NCBI GenBank assembly: GCA_964471915.1
Contig: CAYYID010000002.1
Location: forward strand, 138,500 to 202,499
DNA from: JAIEPW01 sp964471915
GTDB lineage: Bacteria > Acidobacteriota > Terriglobia > Bryobacterales > Bryobacteraceae
DNA length: 64,000 nt
Direction: 5' to 3'
The position numbers and the translations under genes were made by a program. The notes under the pieces are model-generated. The model saw only the letters and a list, made by a program, of their open reading frames with translations. It was not told where the DNA came from and searched no databases. Below, one piece after another: positions 52,184-59,794 of the stretch (the stretch's first letter is position 1; every line of letters begins with the position of its first letter).

Positions 52184-52306
52184 TCCGCCACCATGGGCCG
52201 GCTGTACGACGTATCGCTGCCGGCCGTGGTGGAGTTCGGGGTCGCAATGAGGCTTGCGACCGCCTCTCTGTTCCTAGCCTTCTCGGGAAGCCTAAGACGT
52301 CAGTAG
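52184..52306 (+). pseudogene. Decayed copy of the MFS transporter 3' end
   Basis: The frame reads S-A-T-M-G-R-L-Y-D-V-S-L-P-A-V-V-E-F-G-V and on to a TAG. The matching end of the intact MFS protein is S-A-T-M-G-L-L-Y-D-V-S-L-P-A-V-V-A-F-G-V. About 29 of 39 residues are identical, and several base differences are silent (GTG/GTA, GCG/GCA, CTC/CTT). The rest of the gene is missing, so this is a relic of a paralogous copy. Confidence 0.8.
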
Positions 52307-52337
52307 CCGAGTTTCGGGTTACAGGACTAAATAGATC

Positions 52338-52366
52338 TTTACAATTAATCCCGGCTAATGTATGCT
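52338..52366 (+). promoter_or_regulatory. Probable promoter of the membrane glycosyltransferase-like gene
   Basis: TTTACA (52338-52343), a 17-base spacer, TATGCT (52361-52366). Transcription would start near 52373, downstream of the ATG at 52358. This supports the TTG at 52400 as the true start. Confidence 0.5.
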
Positions 52367-52399
52367 CTTTGCACTAATACCTCCCGTGGAGAGAGTCCC

Positions 52400-53635
52400 T
52401 TGAGTCGCGCAGCCGCGGATTTCACCCTCCACGGTACCCGGAGTTTCCAGTGGCAGTTCGCGCTGCTGGTGGCCGCGGCCGCGGTGCTTACCTACGTGCC
52501 CTTCACCGGCCTGCCCCCGCTTCCCGACGATTACCTGCAAGCCGAACTGGGGGAACGGTTTACGAACGATCCGGGCTGGCTTTGGCGGGACCCCCTGTAC
52601 CGCTGCCGGGCCACCTCGATCGCGATTACCAGCGCGACGCTCCGCTGGTTCGGGTTCAGCCCGGGCGCCTTTAACTGGACCGGCATCGCCATGCACACCG
52701 CCAACGCGGTCCTCGTCTACCTGCTGGGTTGGAGCCGGCTCATCGGCTGGCGGATCTCTCTACTGGCGGCACTGGTGTTTGCCGTCCGGGAGCGGCATCA
52801 GGAGGCGGTGGTCTGGTACGCGGCGCTGCCGGAGTTGCTGGTCTTCGCCTTCTGCGCAACCAGCCTCCTGCTCTGGCTGAAATGGCTCGAGGGCGGGAGC
52901 CATTGGTTCCTGGCGGGCACGATCGCGACGTTCCTGCTGGGGCTGGCGTCAAAGGAGTCGGCCGTGTTGCTGTGCGTGGCGCTTCCCGTGGCGGCGATGC
53001 TCATGCGGACCCGGCGCGGGGCCGCCCTGGCCGCCGGCGTCTTCCTCCTTGGGGTCGGGACGGCGTACTTCGCGGCGTCGTGGATCGGGCAGTCGCAGAA
53101 TCAGCACTACGGCGATGGAACGTTCGCCCTGGGTTGGGGCTTCCTCCCCGTGCTGGCCCGGAGCGCCGCGCGCGCCTTCTGGGTTTGGGGCGTCTTCGCC
53201 TTGGCGATCCTGGCCGCGGTGCGGCTCCATCCCCTGCCCCGGTGCGCCTATTTGGCGGGATGCTGGGTGCTGGCGGGGCTGGCGCCCTACTCGTTCCTCA
53301 CCTACATGGGACAGGTGCCGAGCCGCCACCACTACCTCGCTTCGCTCGGCGTCAGCCTGGTGGTGAGTCTCGCGTTCTGGCAGGTGCGGCACACGCGCCT
53401 CCGCCGCTTCGCAATGCTCATCCCCCTGCTGTTCCTGTTGCACAACTGGAGCTACCTCTGGACGTACAAGCGCGCCCAGTTCGCCGCTCGGGCGGAGGTG
53501 ATGGAGCGCTATCTCCGGGAGGTCGACTACGCCCGGCGGGCCGGCCAGCCGCGGCCGCAAGTCCAGGAACTGGACAACCCCTGGGAAGCTCGCCGCGCTT
53601 TGCGATTCCGCCTCGGAATCGTCGACGGGCACTAA
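52400..53635 (+). CDS. Polytopic membrane protein, GT-C glycosyltransferase-like
   Basis: The 411-residue protein has about ten hydrophobic helices. The first periplasmic loop holds 'PLPDDYLQAELGERF', with the acidic pair expected near the first loop of GT-C enzymes, which use lipid-phosphate sugars. 'LLGLASKESAVLLCVALPVA' and 'SRHHYLASLGVSLVVSLAFW' resemble the bacterial PMT/ArnT-like group. The C-terminal tail is basic and soluble. The TTG start has GGAGAGAG ahead of it. Glycosyltransferase activity is inferred from topology and is not proven. Confidence 0.7.
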   Translation: MSRAAADFTLHGTRSFQWQFALLVAAAAVLTYVPFTGLPPLPDDYLQAELGERFTNDPGWLWRDPLYRCRATSIAITSATLRWFGFSPGAFNWTGIAMHTANAVLVYLLGWSRLIGWRISLLAALVFAVRERHQEAVVWYAALPELLVFAFCATSLLLWLKWLEGGSHWFLAGTIATFLLGLASKESAVLLCVALPVAAMLMRTRRGAALAAGVFLLGVGTAYFAASWIGQSQNQHYGDGTFALGWGFLPVLARSAARAFWVWGVFALAILAAVRLHPLPRCAYLAGCWVLAGLAPYSFLTYMGQVPSRHHYLASLGVSLVVSLAFWQVRHTRLRRFAMLIPLLFLLHNWSYLWTYKRAQFAARAEVMERYLREVDYARRAGQPRPQVQELDNPWEARRALRFRLGIVDGH

Positions 53636-53692
53636 CGCGCCACCCGGCGCCTCCCCGCGGCGCAAGCTTCCGGTCCGCCGGGCGGCGGTTGT

Positions 53693-53851
53693 TCAGAGCG
53701 CCGTCTGGCAGATCCCGATGCGCTTGCGCAGGAAGTTCATCCGCTCGGGCAGCGGCGCGGCGATGCGCTTGCGGATCAGATCGCGTAGCGCCAAGTCACT
53801 CTCCTTGCGGAGCGCCGCCAGTCTCTGTTTGCGGGTCACTCGTTTCTTCAA
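53693..53851 (-). CDS. Small basic protein overlapping the nucleotidyltransferase gene
   Basis: The protein has 52 residues, starting at a TTG behind GGAGAAG: 'KKRVTRKQRLAALRKESDLA' then 'LIRKRIAAPLPERMNFLRKR' and a C-terminal 'GICQTAL'. It overlaps the preceding nucleotidyltransferase gene by 56 bases in another frame. Small basic partners like this accompany nucleotidyltransferases in toxin-antitoxin-like pairs. Too short for a family call, but the ribosome-binding site and coupling argue it is translated. Confidence 0.5.
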   Translation of the reverse strand: MKKRVTRKQRLAALRKESDLALRDLIRKRIAAPLPERMNFLRKRIGICQTAL

Positions 53852-54296
53852 GCGTCTTCTCCAAAACGGGCAGCACAGCCAAGTCCTGGGGCCGGCCAGC
53901 CGCCCGCTTGCTCTTAATGATATCGCCGAGCGACGCGACCCGCACGGAAACCTCGGAATCCAGGCGCGTAAGACGAGACCGGGCCCGGACGCCTTCAAAG
54001 GACCGCAGCCCCTCGATGGAACCCATGAAGTCCGCTTGCAAGCCATCGCGATCCCGGCTCAGGCGGTAAAGCTGCGAAACCGGGTAATAGGGACGCAGCA
54101 TCGTCGCTTCCAGGGCTTTGGCCACCTGCTTCAGCCGCTTCACGTTGGCGGGCGTCCCGCGGAAGAAGAAGTCGAAATCCACGGTCGTCACCGGAGCGCC
54201 ATGCAGCGCCGCCCCGGCGTTGCCGATCAACACGGCATCGAGTCCGCACGCGTTCATGGCGCGGACCACTTGCAGGAGATAGGGCCGCGCGTCCAT
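53796..54296 (-). CDS. Nucleotidyltransferase-fold protein (DUF6036/AbiEii-like)
   Basis: The 166-residue protein contains the minimal nucleotidyltransferase core 'AVLIGNAGAALHGAPVTTVD' followed by the aspartates of 'FDFFFRG' and 'LQADFMGSIEGL'. The motif G-[GN]-x-A-x-x-x-H-G and D-x-D-x-x matches the group that includes AbiEii-like toxins and substrate-binding NTases. It is encoded with a 52-residue overlapping partner. The target (tRNA or protein) is unknown. Confidence 0.8.
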   Translation of the reverse strand: MDARPYLLQVVRAMNACGLDAVLIGNAGAALHGAPVTTVDFDFFFRGTPANVKRLKQVAKALEATMLRPYYPVSQLYRLSRDRDGLQADFMGSIEGLRSFEGVRARSRLTRLDSEVSVRVASLGDIIKSKRAAGRPQDLAVLPVLEKTLEETSDPQTETGGAPQGE

Positions 54297-54320
54297 CCCC
54301 CGATTGTAATGCCAGTCCGC

Positions 54321-55310
54321 CTACCGGTAGCTCCTCACGTACCCCTGCCGCGAATTCGTCACCGTAAAGGACCCGTCCGCCGCCGCCTCCAGCTTGAGGT
54401 ACTTGCCCGCGCAATCGTCCTCCACCAGATTCGCTATGAACGCGTCCGGCGCGTTCGCCTCTTTGCCCGCGGCATACGCATAGTGGAGCTGCCAGATGTC
54501 CTCGAGCCGCGGCGCCGAACGCACCGTCCGCCACACACTCGCGGATCCGCCCTTGCGCGCGCCGTTGTTCACGATCGCCACCCGCGGCGCAATCGCGTGC
54601 ACCAGCGCCGGCGGATTCGACGTCTCCAGTCCGTGGTGCGTCACCACGAACGCATCCACGCTCCCGATGCGGTTGGCCGGACACACCAGGTCCAGCTCCG
54701 GGTTCCAGGTCAGATCGCCCAGGTTGAGTAACCGGAACTTGCCGAAGGTCACCAGCATGCCGAGCGACCGGGCGTTCTCGCTCGGCTCGTCCGCCTTCCG
54801 CACCGCCGCGGCGCAGTGCGGGTTCTTCGAGCCGGCCTGGTTCAGCAGTTCGCCGTTCGAGGCCAGGATCTGCACTTCCATCCCCTTGATCGGGATCCGG
54901 TCGCCGGGGCGCAGCACGCGCGCTGCCGCGCCGCCCAGCGCCTTCGCGTACTCCTCCTTCAGACGATCCGCCTGCCGCCCCGATTCGACCGACGGCCCGT
55001 GGTCGTAAAAGGCGCCGATCTTCACCCGCTCGGCGAGCGGCAGCACGCCGCCCACGTGGTCGGCGTGGTGGTGCGTCACCACCAGATGGTCGATCTGCTT
55101 GATGTCGGCCTTCTTCATCGCCGCCAGGATCCGCTTGGCGTCGCGCGCTTCCACGCCCGGCCACCCGGCGTCCACCAGCAGCGACTGGCCGCCCGGCGCG
55201 ACGAACAGCGTCGCCTGCCCCCCTTCGACGTCAATGAAGTAGACCTCCAGGTTCTTGGCCGCCGTCAGAAGCAGCGGCACGGCGAGCAGGGCATTCCACA
55301 AGCGGCGCAT
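54321..55310 (-). CDS. ComEC/Rec2-like secreted metallo-beta-lactamase-fold hydrolase
   Basis: This 329-residue protein has a signal peptide (to about residue 18). The zinc motif is 'VVTHHHADHVGGVLPLAERV' (H-x-H-x-D-H), followed by 'VLRPGDRIPIKGMEVQILAS', the ligand region 'RLLNLGDLTWNPEL' and 'VTHHGLETSNPPALVHAIAP'. This is the layout of the soluble C-terminal MBL domain of ComEC, here as a stand-alone exported enzyme. A hydrolase acting on DNA or phosphodiesters in the periplasm is plausible; the substrate is not shown. Confidence 0.88.
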   Translation of the reverse strand: MRRLWNALLAVPLLLTAAKNLEVYFIDVEGGQATLFVAPGGQSLLVDAGWPGVEARDAKRILAAMKKADIKQIDHLVVTHHHADHVGGVLPLAERVKIGAFYDHGPSVESGRQADRLKEEYAKALGGAAARVLRPGDRIPIKGMEVQILASNGELLNQAGSKNPHCAAAVRKADEPSENARSLGMLVTFGKFRLLNLGDLTWNPELDLVCPANRIGSVDAFVVTHHGLETSNPPALVHAIAPRVAIVNNGARKGGSASVWRTVRSAPRLEDIWQLHYAYAAGKEANAPDAFIANLVEDDCAGKYLKLEAAADGSFTVTNSRQGYVRSYR

Positions 55311-55440
55311 GCTGCGATCGTAACAGGCTCAGGCCGGCGCGCCGAGCGGCAGAGAAACCTCCTGGCACGGCCCGCCCCCGCCGGCCGCTTGCCGGATTGC
55401 GGGAACCGTCCGAATCGGCATATCGTATTCAGGAGTAGGA

Positions 55441-55917
55441 ATGCCCTTCTGCACCCATTGCGGCAACCCGGTCCAACCTGCGGATCAGTTCTGCGGGAAG
55501 TGCGGGGGCGCGCAACCGGACGCCCAGAAGCCAGGCCGCAGCACCGCCGCCGCGCTGGAGAACATGGCGCCGCGCACCGCCGCGCTGCTGTGCTACATCC
55601 CCTTCGCCGGCTGGATCGCCGCGATCGTCGTCCTGGCCAGCGACCGCTTCCGCAACGACCCGACCATCCGGTTCCACGCCTTTCAGGGCCTGTACCTCTT
55701 CGTCACTTGGCTCATCGTCGAACTCGTCCTCGACCCCCTGCTTTGGCTCACCCCCGGCTCCACCTGGTTCTTCCGCCGCACCGTCGAGGCCGCCCTCAAG
55801 CTCAGCGTCCTCGGCGCCTGGATCCTTATGCTTGTCAAGGTCAGCCAGAGCGACGACTTCCGCCTGCCCATCCTCGGCGAGCTCGCCGACCGCTCCGTTT
55901 CCGAACAACGCAGTTGA
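55441..55917 (+). CDS. Zinc-ribbon membrane protein
   Basis: The protein has 158 residues. An N-terminal zinc ribbon ('MPFCTHCGNPVQPADQFCGK' with Cys at 4, 7, 18, 21) is followed by three hydrophobic segments: 'ALLCYIPFAGWIAAIVVLAS', 'FQGLYLFVTWLIVELVLDPL' and 'LKLSVLGAWILMLVKVSQS'. The second half matches the DUF4870-like/'Tic20-like' small membrane family. Function is unknown. The ribosome-binding site CAGGAGTAGGA precedes the ATG. Confidence 0.85.
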   Translation: MPFCTHCGNPVQPADQFCGKCGGAQPDAQKPGRSTAAALENMAPRTAALLCYIPFAGWIAAIVVLASDRFRNDPTIRFHAFQGLYLFVTWLIVELVLDPLLWLTPGSTWFFRRTVEAALKLSVLGAWILMLVKVSQSDDFRLPILGELADRSVSEQRS

Positions 55918-55921
55918 CGTG

Positions 55922-55959
55922 CTAGAATAATTATTCACTGGAGTGAATGATTAATCATG
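55922..55959 (+). promoter_or_regulatory. Two ARG-box-like ArgR operator sites at argC
   Basis: Box 1 (55922-55939) contains the perfect palindrome GAATAATTATTC, the core of the E. coli/Bacillus ARG box, followed by A-C-T. Box 2 (55942-55959) reads TGAATGATTAATCA and covers the argC ATG. The boxes are two bases apart, like the 2-3-base gap of paired boxes bound by one ArgR hexamer. A -10-like TAGAAT (55923-55928) lies inside box 1. Confidence 0.75.
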
Positions 55960-56988
55960 ACGCGCGTGGGCATTGCCGGCTTCCGCGGCTATAGCGGATC
56001 CGAACTGGCTGGGATTCTGGAGCGGCATCCGGAAGTGGAGCCGGTGCTGCTGGAGCACCGGTCGGACTCCGGGGACCGTCCCCGGCCCCTCGGCCATCCC
56101 GCGCCGCGCCGCGCGCCCCTGACGCCGGCGTCGGTCAAGGCCGAGAAGCTGGCCGTGGTGTTTCTCGCCACGCCCGCCGAAGTGTCGAGCGAAGTAACGC
56201 CCGGGCTGCTCGAAGCCGGGGCCAAGGTGATCGACCTCAGCGGCGCGTACCGCCTCGAAACGCCCGAGAACTACGCGCGCTGGTACGCGGAGCCCCACCA
56301 CTCGCCCGCCCTCCTGGCCGAGGCCGTGTACGGGCTGCCGGAGTTCTACCGCGATCGGATCCGCCGGGCGCACCTGGTCGCCAACCCCGGTTGCTATCCG
56401 ACCGCGGCGAACCTGGCGCTGCGCCCGCTGGTGGAGGCCGGCGTGATCGACAGCCACGCGGCGGTGATTGTGGACGCCAAGAGCGGGGTCAGCGGCGCCG
56501 GACGCAAGCCGTCCCTCAAGAACCTGTTCTGCGAAGTCGCCGAAAACTTCTCGGCTTACGCGGTGCTGGAGCACCGCCACGTGCCCGAGATCCTGATGCA
56601 TTCGCACCTCACGGAGAGCCACCTGAGCTTCACCGCGCAATTGCTGCCCGTGGACCGCGGCATCCTCGAGACCATTTACTTCACCGCGCGCGGCGTCCGG
56701 GACCCCGGGGAGCTGCTGGGCATCTACCAGCGGCGCTACGCCGGGGAGCCGTTCGTCGGCCTGTATGCGCCCGGCACGCTGCCCGACCTGAAGTCCGTCA
56801 CCCGCACCAATCGCTGCGACCTCGGCGTCGTCTTCGACGCCCGCAGCGGCCGGGCCGTCGTGGTCGCGGCTATCGACAACCTGGTGAAGGGCGCGGCCGG
56901 CCAGGCGGTGCAGAACATGAACCTGCTCCTCGGTTACCCGGAGACGGCGGGACTGCTCGAAAATGCGCTGACGGCGGTCCCGGGCTGA
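55957..56988 (+). CDS. argC: N-acetyl-gamma-glutamyl-phosphate reductase
   Basis: ArgC reduces N-acetylglutamyl phosphate to the semialdehyde with NADPH in arginine synthesis. The 343-residue protein begins 'MTRVGIAGFRGYSGSELAGI', has the catalytic cysteine in 'LVANPGCYPTAANLAL' (near residue 147), and continues with 'VDAKSGVSGAGRKPSLKN' and the catalytic-histidine region 'AVLEHRHVPEILMHSHL'. It shares one base with argB (TGATG). It is the first gene of the arginine operon. Confidence 0.97.
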   Translation: MTRVGIAGFRGYSGSELAGILERHPEVEPVLLEHRSDSGDRPRPLGHPAPRRAPLTPASVKAEKLAVVFLATPAEVSSEVTPGLLEAGAKVIDLSGAYRLETPENYARWYAEPHHSPALLAEAVYGLPEFYRDRIRRAHLVANPGCYPTAANLALRPLVEAGVIDSHAAVIVDAKSGVSGAGRKPSLKNLFCEVAENFSAYAVLEHRHVPEILMHSHLTESHLSFTAQLLPVDRGILETIYFTARGVRDPGELLGIYQRRYAGEPFVGLYAPGTLPDLKSVTRTNRCDLGVVFDARSGRAVVVAAIDNLVKGAAGQAVQNMNLLLGYPETAGLLENALTAVPG

Positions 56989-57755
56989 TGCGGCAGGTGA
57001 TTAAGCTGGGAGGCACGCTGCTGGAGAACCCGGCGGCACGGGAGCGGTTGGCGGCCGAGATCGCCGCCGAGAGCCGCCGCAATCACACGGTAGTGGTGCA
57101 TGGCGGCGGCAAGCAGATGACCCGCTTTCTCGAGGAGCGCGGCGTCCAAAGCCGCTTTGTCGACGGCTTGCGCGTCTCGACCCCCGAGGTGTTGGACGCG
57201 ATCCTGAAGGTGATCGCCGGCACCATCAACACTGAGCTGGTGGTGGCCCTGAATCGCGCGGGCGCGCTGGCGGTGGGATTGACGGGCCTCGACGCCGGGC
57301 TGGTGGAAGCGTCCCGGCAGCGGCCGGAGCTCGAAGCCGTCGGCCAGCCGGAAAAATGCCGCGGGGAATTGCTGGAATTGTTATTGCAGGGCGAATATAT
57401 TCCCGTAGTCGCGTGTATCGCCGGAAATTCTGTTGACGGCGTTCTGAACGTGAACGCCGACCAGATGGCCGTCGCCTGCGCTGCCGGGATCCGGGCGGAC
57501 CGCCTGCTCTTCCTCACCGACGTGGCGGGCGTGCGTGGAGCGGACGGCGCTTCGATCCGGGCGTTGCGTCCGGCAGACGCGCGGGGACTGATCCAATCCG
57601 GGGTCGCGCAGGGCGGGATGCAGGCAAAACTGGAGGCGGCCCAGCGCGGCCTCGATCAAGGGGTAGGAAAAATCTGGATCGGTCCCGGCTATGAAACCGG
57701 TGTTTTCGAAAGAATCGGAGCAGGAGATGAAGTTGGAACGCTCTTCCATAACTGA
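56988..57755 (+). CDS. argB: Acetylglutamate kinase
   Basis: ArgB phosphorylates N-acetylglutamate. The 255-residue protein has the amino-acid-kinase motifs 'VIKLGGTLLENPAAR' (ATP), 'VVVHGGGKQMTRFLEERG' (substrate), 'NVNADQMAVACAAGI' and 'LLFLTDVAGVRGADG'. Its length and the lack of an N-terminal helix extension suggest the arginine-insensitive hexamer is not formed; feedback may act on the next enzyme instead. The end overlaps the acetyltransferase gene by 29 bases. Confidence 0.96.
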   Translation: MRQVIKLGGTLLENPAARERLAAEIAAESRRNHTVVVHGGGKQMTRFLEERGVQSRFVDGLRVSTPEVLDAILKVIAGTINTELVVALNRAGALAVGLTGLDAGLVEASRQRPELEAVGQPEKCRGELLELLLQGEYIPVVACIAGNSVDGVLNVNADQMAVACAAGIRADRLLFLTDVAGVRGADGASIRALRPADARGLIQSGVAQGGMQAKLEAAQRGLDQGVGKIWIGPGYETGVFERIGAGDEVGTLFHN

Positions 57756-58323
57756 GGCGGACGCGGCTGGCAGCCACGAAGCGGCTGGGGTCACTATCCG
57801 GAAGGCGCGCCTGGCCGACATTCCGGGCCTCCTGGAATTGATCAACGGTTACGCCGCCCAAGGCATCATGCTCCCGCGGACCGAGTTTGAAATGTCGGAA
57901 AACATCCGCGATTTTTCGGTCGCGCTGCTGGACGGCCGCGTGGTGGCGTGCGGCGCCCTGCATTTTTACTCCATGGAAGCCGCCGAGGTCCGCTCCCTCG
58001 CCGTGCTGCCCGACGCCAAGTCCCTGGGGCTCGGGCGCCGGATCATTGCCGCGCTGGAGCAGGAAGCGCGGGAGTTCGATCTTTCGATGCTCTTCGCCTT
58101 CACTTACGTGACTGGGTTCTTCGAAAAGTGCGGGTTCGTCGAGGTGGAGCGCGGGGAGCTGCCCTTAAAGGCCTGGAAAGATTGCCTGCGCTGTCCTAAG
58201 TTTCAACGGTGTGACGAAATCGCCGTCGTGAAGCGGCTGCGCGCGCCGCGGCAGGCCGCGAGCCCCGCCGCCGACTGGGAGCTGATCACGCTCCCCACCA
58301 TCATCAGCCGCCACCAGAACTAG
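57727..58323 (+). CDS. argA: N-acetyltransferase, probable short ArgA (N-acetylglutamate synthase)
   Basis: The 198-residue GNAT-fold protein matches the short stand-alone N-acetylglutamate synthases: 'VTIRKARLADIPGLLELING', 'GIMLPRTEFEMSENIRDFSV' and the acetyl-CoA site 'EVRSLAVLPDAKSLGLGRRI'. It continues with 'FTYVTGFFEKCGFVEVERG' and 'CLRCPKFQRCDEIAVVKRL', a cysteine pair also found in that group. It makes N-acetylglutamate from glutamate and acetyl-CoA. The start has GGAGCAGGAG upstream; a longer frame from 57691 is less likely. With argC and argB this covers three of the first arginine steps. Confidence 0.85.
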   Translation: MKLERSSITEADAAGSHEAAGVTIRKARLADIPGLLELINGYAAQGIMLPRTEFEMSENIRDFSVALLDGRVVACGALHFYSMEAAEVRSLAVLPDAKSLGLGRRIIAALEQEAREFDLSMLFAFTYVTGFFEKCGFVEVERGELPLKAWKDCLRCPKFQRCDEIAVVKRLRAPRQAASPAADWELITLPTIISRHQN

Positions 58324-58382
58324 TCCCGCCGGACGAAAAAAGCGAATGAGTTTTAGGCTCGCCAGCTTCTAAGTACTACTCC

Positions 58383-58438
58383 CTCATAAGAAAAATGGTA
58401 AAAACTTCTTTCTTTATGAGAGAAAACCATCCTATAAT
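58383..58438 (+). promoter_or_regulatory. AT-rich leader with dyad and TATAAT promoter
   Basis: CTCATAA (58383-58389) and TTATGAG (58414-58420) form an inverted repeat. A perfect -10 TATAAT (58433-58438) follows; the -35 is weak (TTTCTT, 58409-58414, 18-base spacer). The 158-base gap is strikingly AT-rich against its surroundings. The dyad could end the arg operon transcript or serve as an operator. Confidence 0.5.
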
Positions 58439-58482
58439 CAACTACCAAATTGGCAGCGTAGATTTCCTGGGAATCCGGGAGG

Positions 58483-59460
58483 ATGGTAGTGAAGGCGCAA
58501 ACCATTGACGTACGGGAATCGATCGGCCGCATTTTGTGCTGCACGATTTTCCGCCCAGGTGGCAAGAAGCTGCTGGCCAAGGGTCACGTGCTGAGCGACG
58601 AGGACGTCCGCCTGCTCGAGACCGAGGGAATGCAACAGGTTTGGGTAACCGAACTGGAAGAAGGCGAGATCGGCGAGGATCAGGCCGTGAGCCACGTGGC
58701 CGGCGAAATGGGCTGCGGGAGCCTCGAAATCCGGCTGGCGGCCGGCGGCCGCGCCAACCTTGTCGCCACCGAGGACTGCTGCGTGCTGGTGGATGACGAG
58801 CTGCTGAAGCAGATCAACTGCATTTCGAGCATCGTGATCGCGACCAGCGTCAATTTCAGCCACGCGCGGGCCGAACAGCGCGTGGCGACCATCAAAAGCG
58901 CGCCCTTTGCGGTGGCGCAGTCCCAGTTGGAGGCGGTGGTCTCGATCCTCCAGGAACGCGGGCCCATCCTGCAGGCCCGGCCGATCCGCAACCCGTCGGT
59001 GGGCGTGCTGTACACGGATCCGGTGGCCGGGGAGCGCGCGCGGCAGCTCTTCGAGCCGATCATGGCGCAGCGGCTGGAGCGGTTCTCGGTCCAGTCGGTG
59101 TTCGCGCTCGCGGCGGTGGAGGAAGAAGCCTCCGTGGCCAAGGCGCTGCAGCACCTGTTGCGCTCGAAACCGGCGGCGATCCTGATCGCTTCCACCACTT
59201 CGCCGGCCGGACCTGAAGACGTCGTCGGCCGCGCCATGGCGCGGCTGGGCTGTCACCTGGAGCGGTTCCTCGCTCCCGTGGAGCCCGGCAACCTGTTCCT
59301 GCTCGGATACAAAGACGAGATCCCGATCGTCAGCGCGCCGGGCTGCTTCCGCTCCGCCAAGCCCAACGTCGTGGATCTCACCCTGCCGCCCATGCTCGCC
59401 CGCTACCGGGTCTCCGGCTGGGAAGTCGCCAGCCTCGGCCACGGCGGCTTGCTCGCCTGA
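58483..59460 (+). CDS. Molybdopterin-binding (MoaB/MoeA-domain) protein
   Basis: The 325-residue protein has an N-terminal 'VRESIGRILCCTIFRPGGKK' and 'LLAKGHVLSDEDVRLLETEG' that read like the MoeA linker. A domain at about 170-325 then shows 'PSVGVLYTDPVAGERARQLF', 'AILIASTTSPAGPEDVVGRA' and 'PGNLFLLGYKDEIPIVSAPG', the MoCF_biosynth fold that binds molybdopterin. Canonical MoeA/MogA catalytic residues cannot be confirmed, so it may be a cofactor chaperone or regulator rather than an insertase. No molybdoenzyme genes adjoin. The start GTG/ATG choice is not critical. Confidence 0.8.
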   Translation: MVVKAQTIDVRESIGRILCCTIFRPGGKKLLAKGHVLSDEDVRLLETEGMQQVWVTELEEGEIGEDQAVSHVAGEMGCGSLEIRLAAGGRANLVATEDCCVLVDDELLKQINCISSIVIATSVNFSHARAEQRVATIKSAPFAVAQSQLEAVVSILQERGPILQARPIRNPSVGVLYTDPVAGERARQLFEPIMAQRLERFSVQSVFALAAVEEEASVAKALQHLLRSKPAAILIASTTSPAGPEDVVGRAMARLGCHLERFLAPVEPGNLFLLGYKDEIPIVSAPGCFRSAKPNVVDLTLPPMLARYRVSGWEVASLGHGGLLA

Positions 59461-59528
59461 GCGTCCGGCGTGCCTTGTTCCCGGTCCGGGTCGGCTATCA
59501 TGTTGGCTGGGGCCGCACCAGAACTCTC

Positions 59529-59792
59529 ATGCCGGACGAACTCGCGCAACGCGTCATTCGTGTGATCGCCACCTCGCAACGCATCCCCGTGGATTCGATC
59601 CACGCCGAAAGCAGCTTTGAAGAATTGAAAATCGATTCGCTGGCGGGCATCGAGATCCTGTTTGCGCTGGAAAGCGAGTTCGACATCGACATCCCGGACG
59701 AGGCGGCGCGGACCATCAAGAGCGTGCGCGAGATGATCGACGGCGTGGCCCAGTTGCTCGACGCCAAACCGCAGAAAGCAGTCGAACAATAA
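59529..59792 (+). CDS. Acyl carrier protein
   Basis: This 87-residue acidic carrier has the phosphopantetheine serine in 'LKIDSLAGIEILFALESEF' (Ser near residue 38; 'D-S-L' motif). The loop-1/helix-2 order and 'IDIPDEAARTIKSVREMIDG' are standard. It differs from the housekeeping AcpP ('GADSLD') and sits two bases before a ketosynthase gene, so it probably carries a dedicated acyl chain. Confidence 0.93.
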   Translation: MPDELAQRVIRVIATSQRIPVDSIHAESSFEELKIDSLAGIEILFALESEFDIDIPDEAARTIKSVREMIDGVAQLLDAKPQKAVEQ

Positions 59793-59794
59793 TC

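Noticed and set aside
52358..52402. ATG at 52358 as start of the membrane glycosyltransferase-like gene
   Set aside because: The best promoter (TTTACA-17-TATGCT) would start transcription downstream of it, and the TTG at 52400 has a proper GGAGAG ribosome-binding site.
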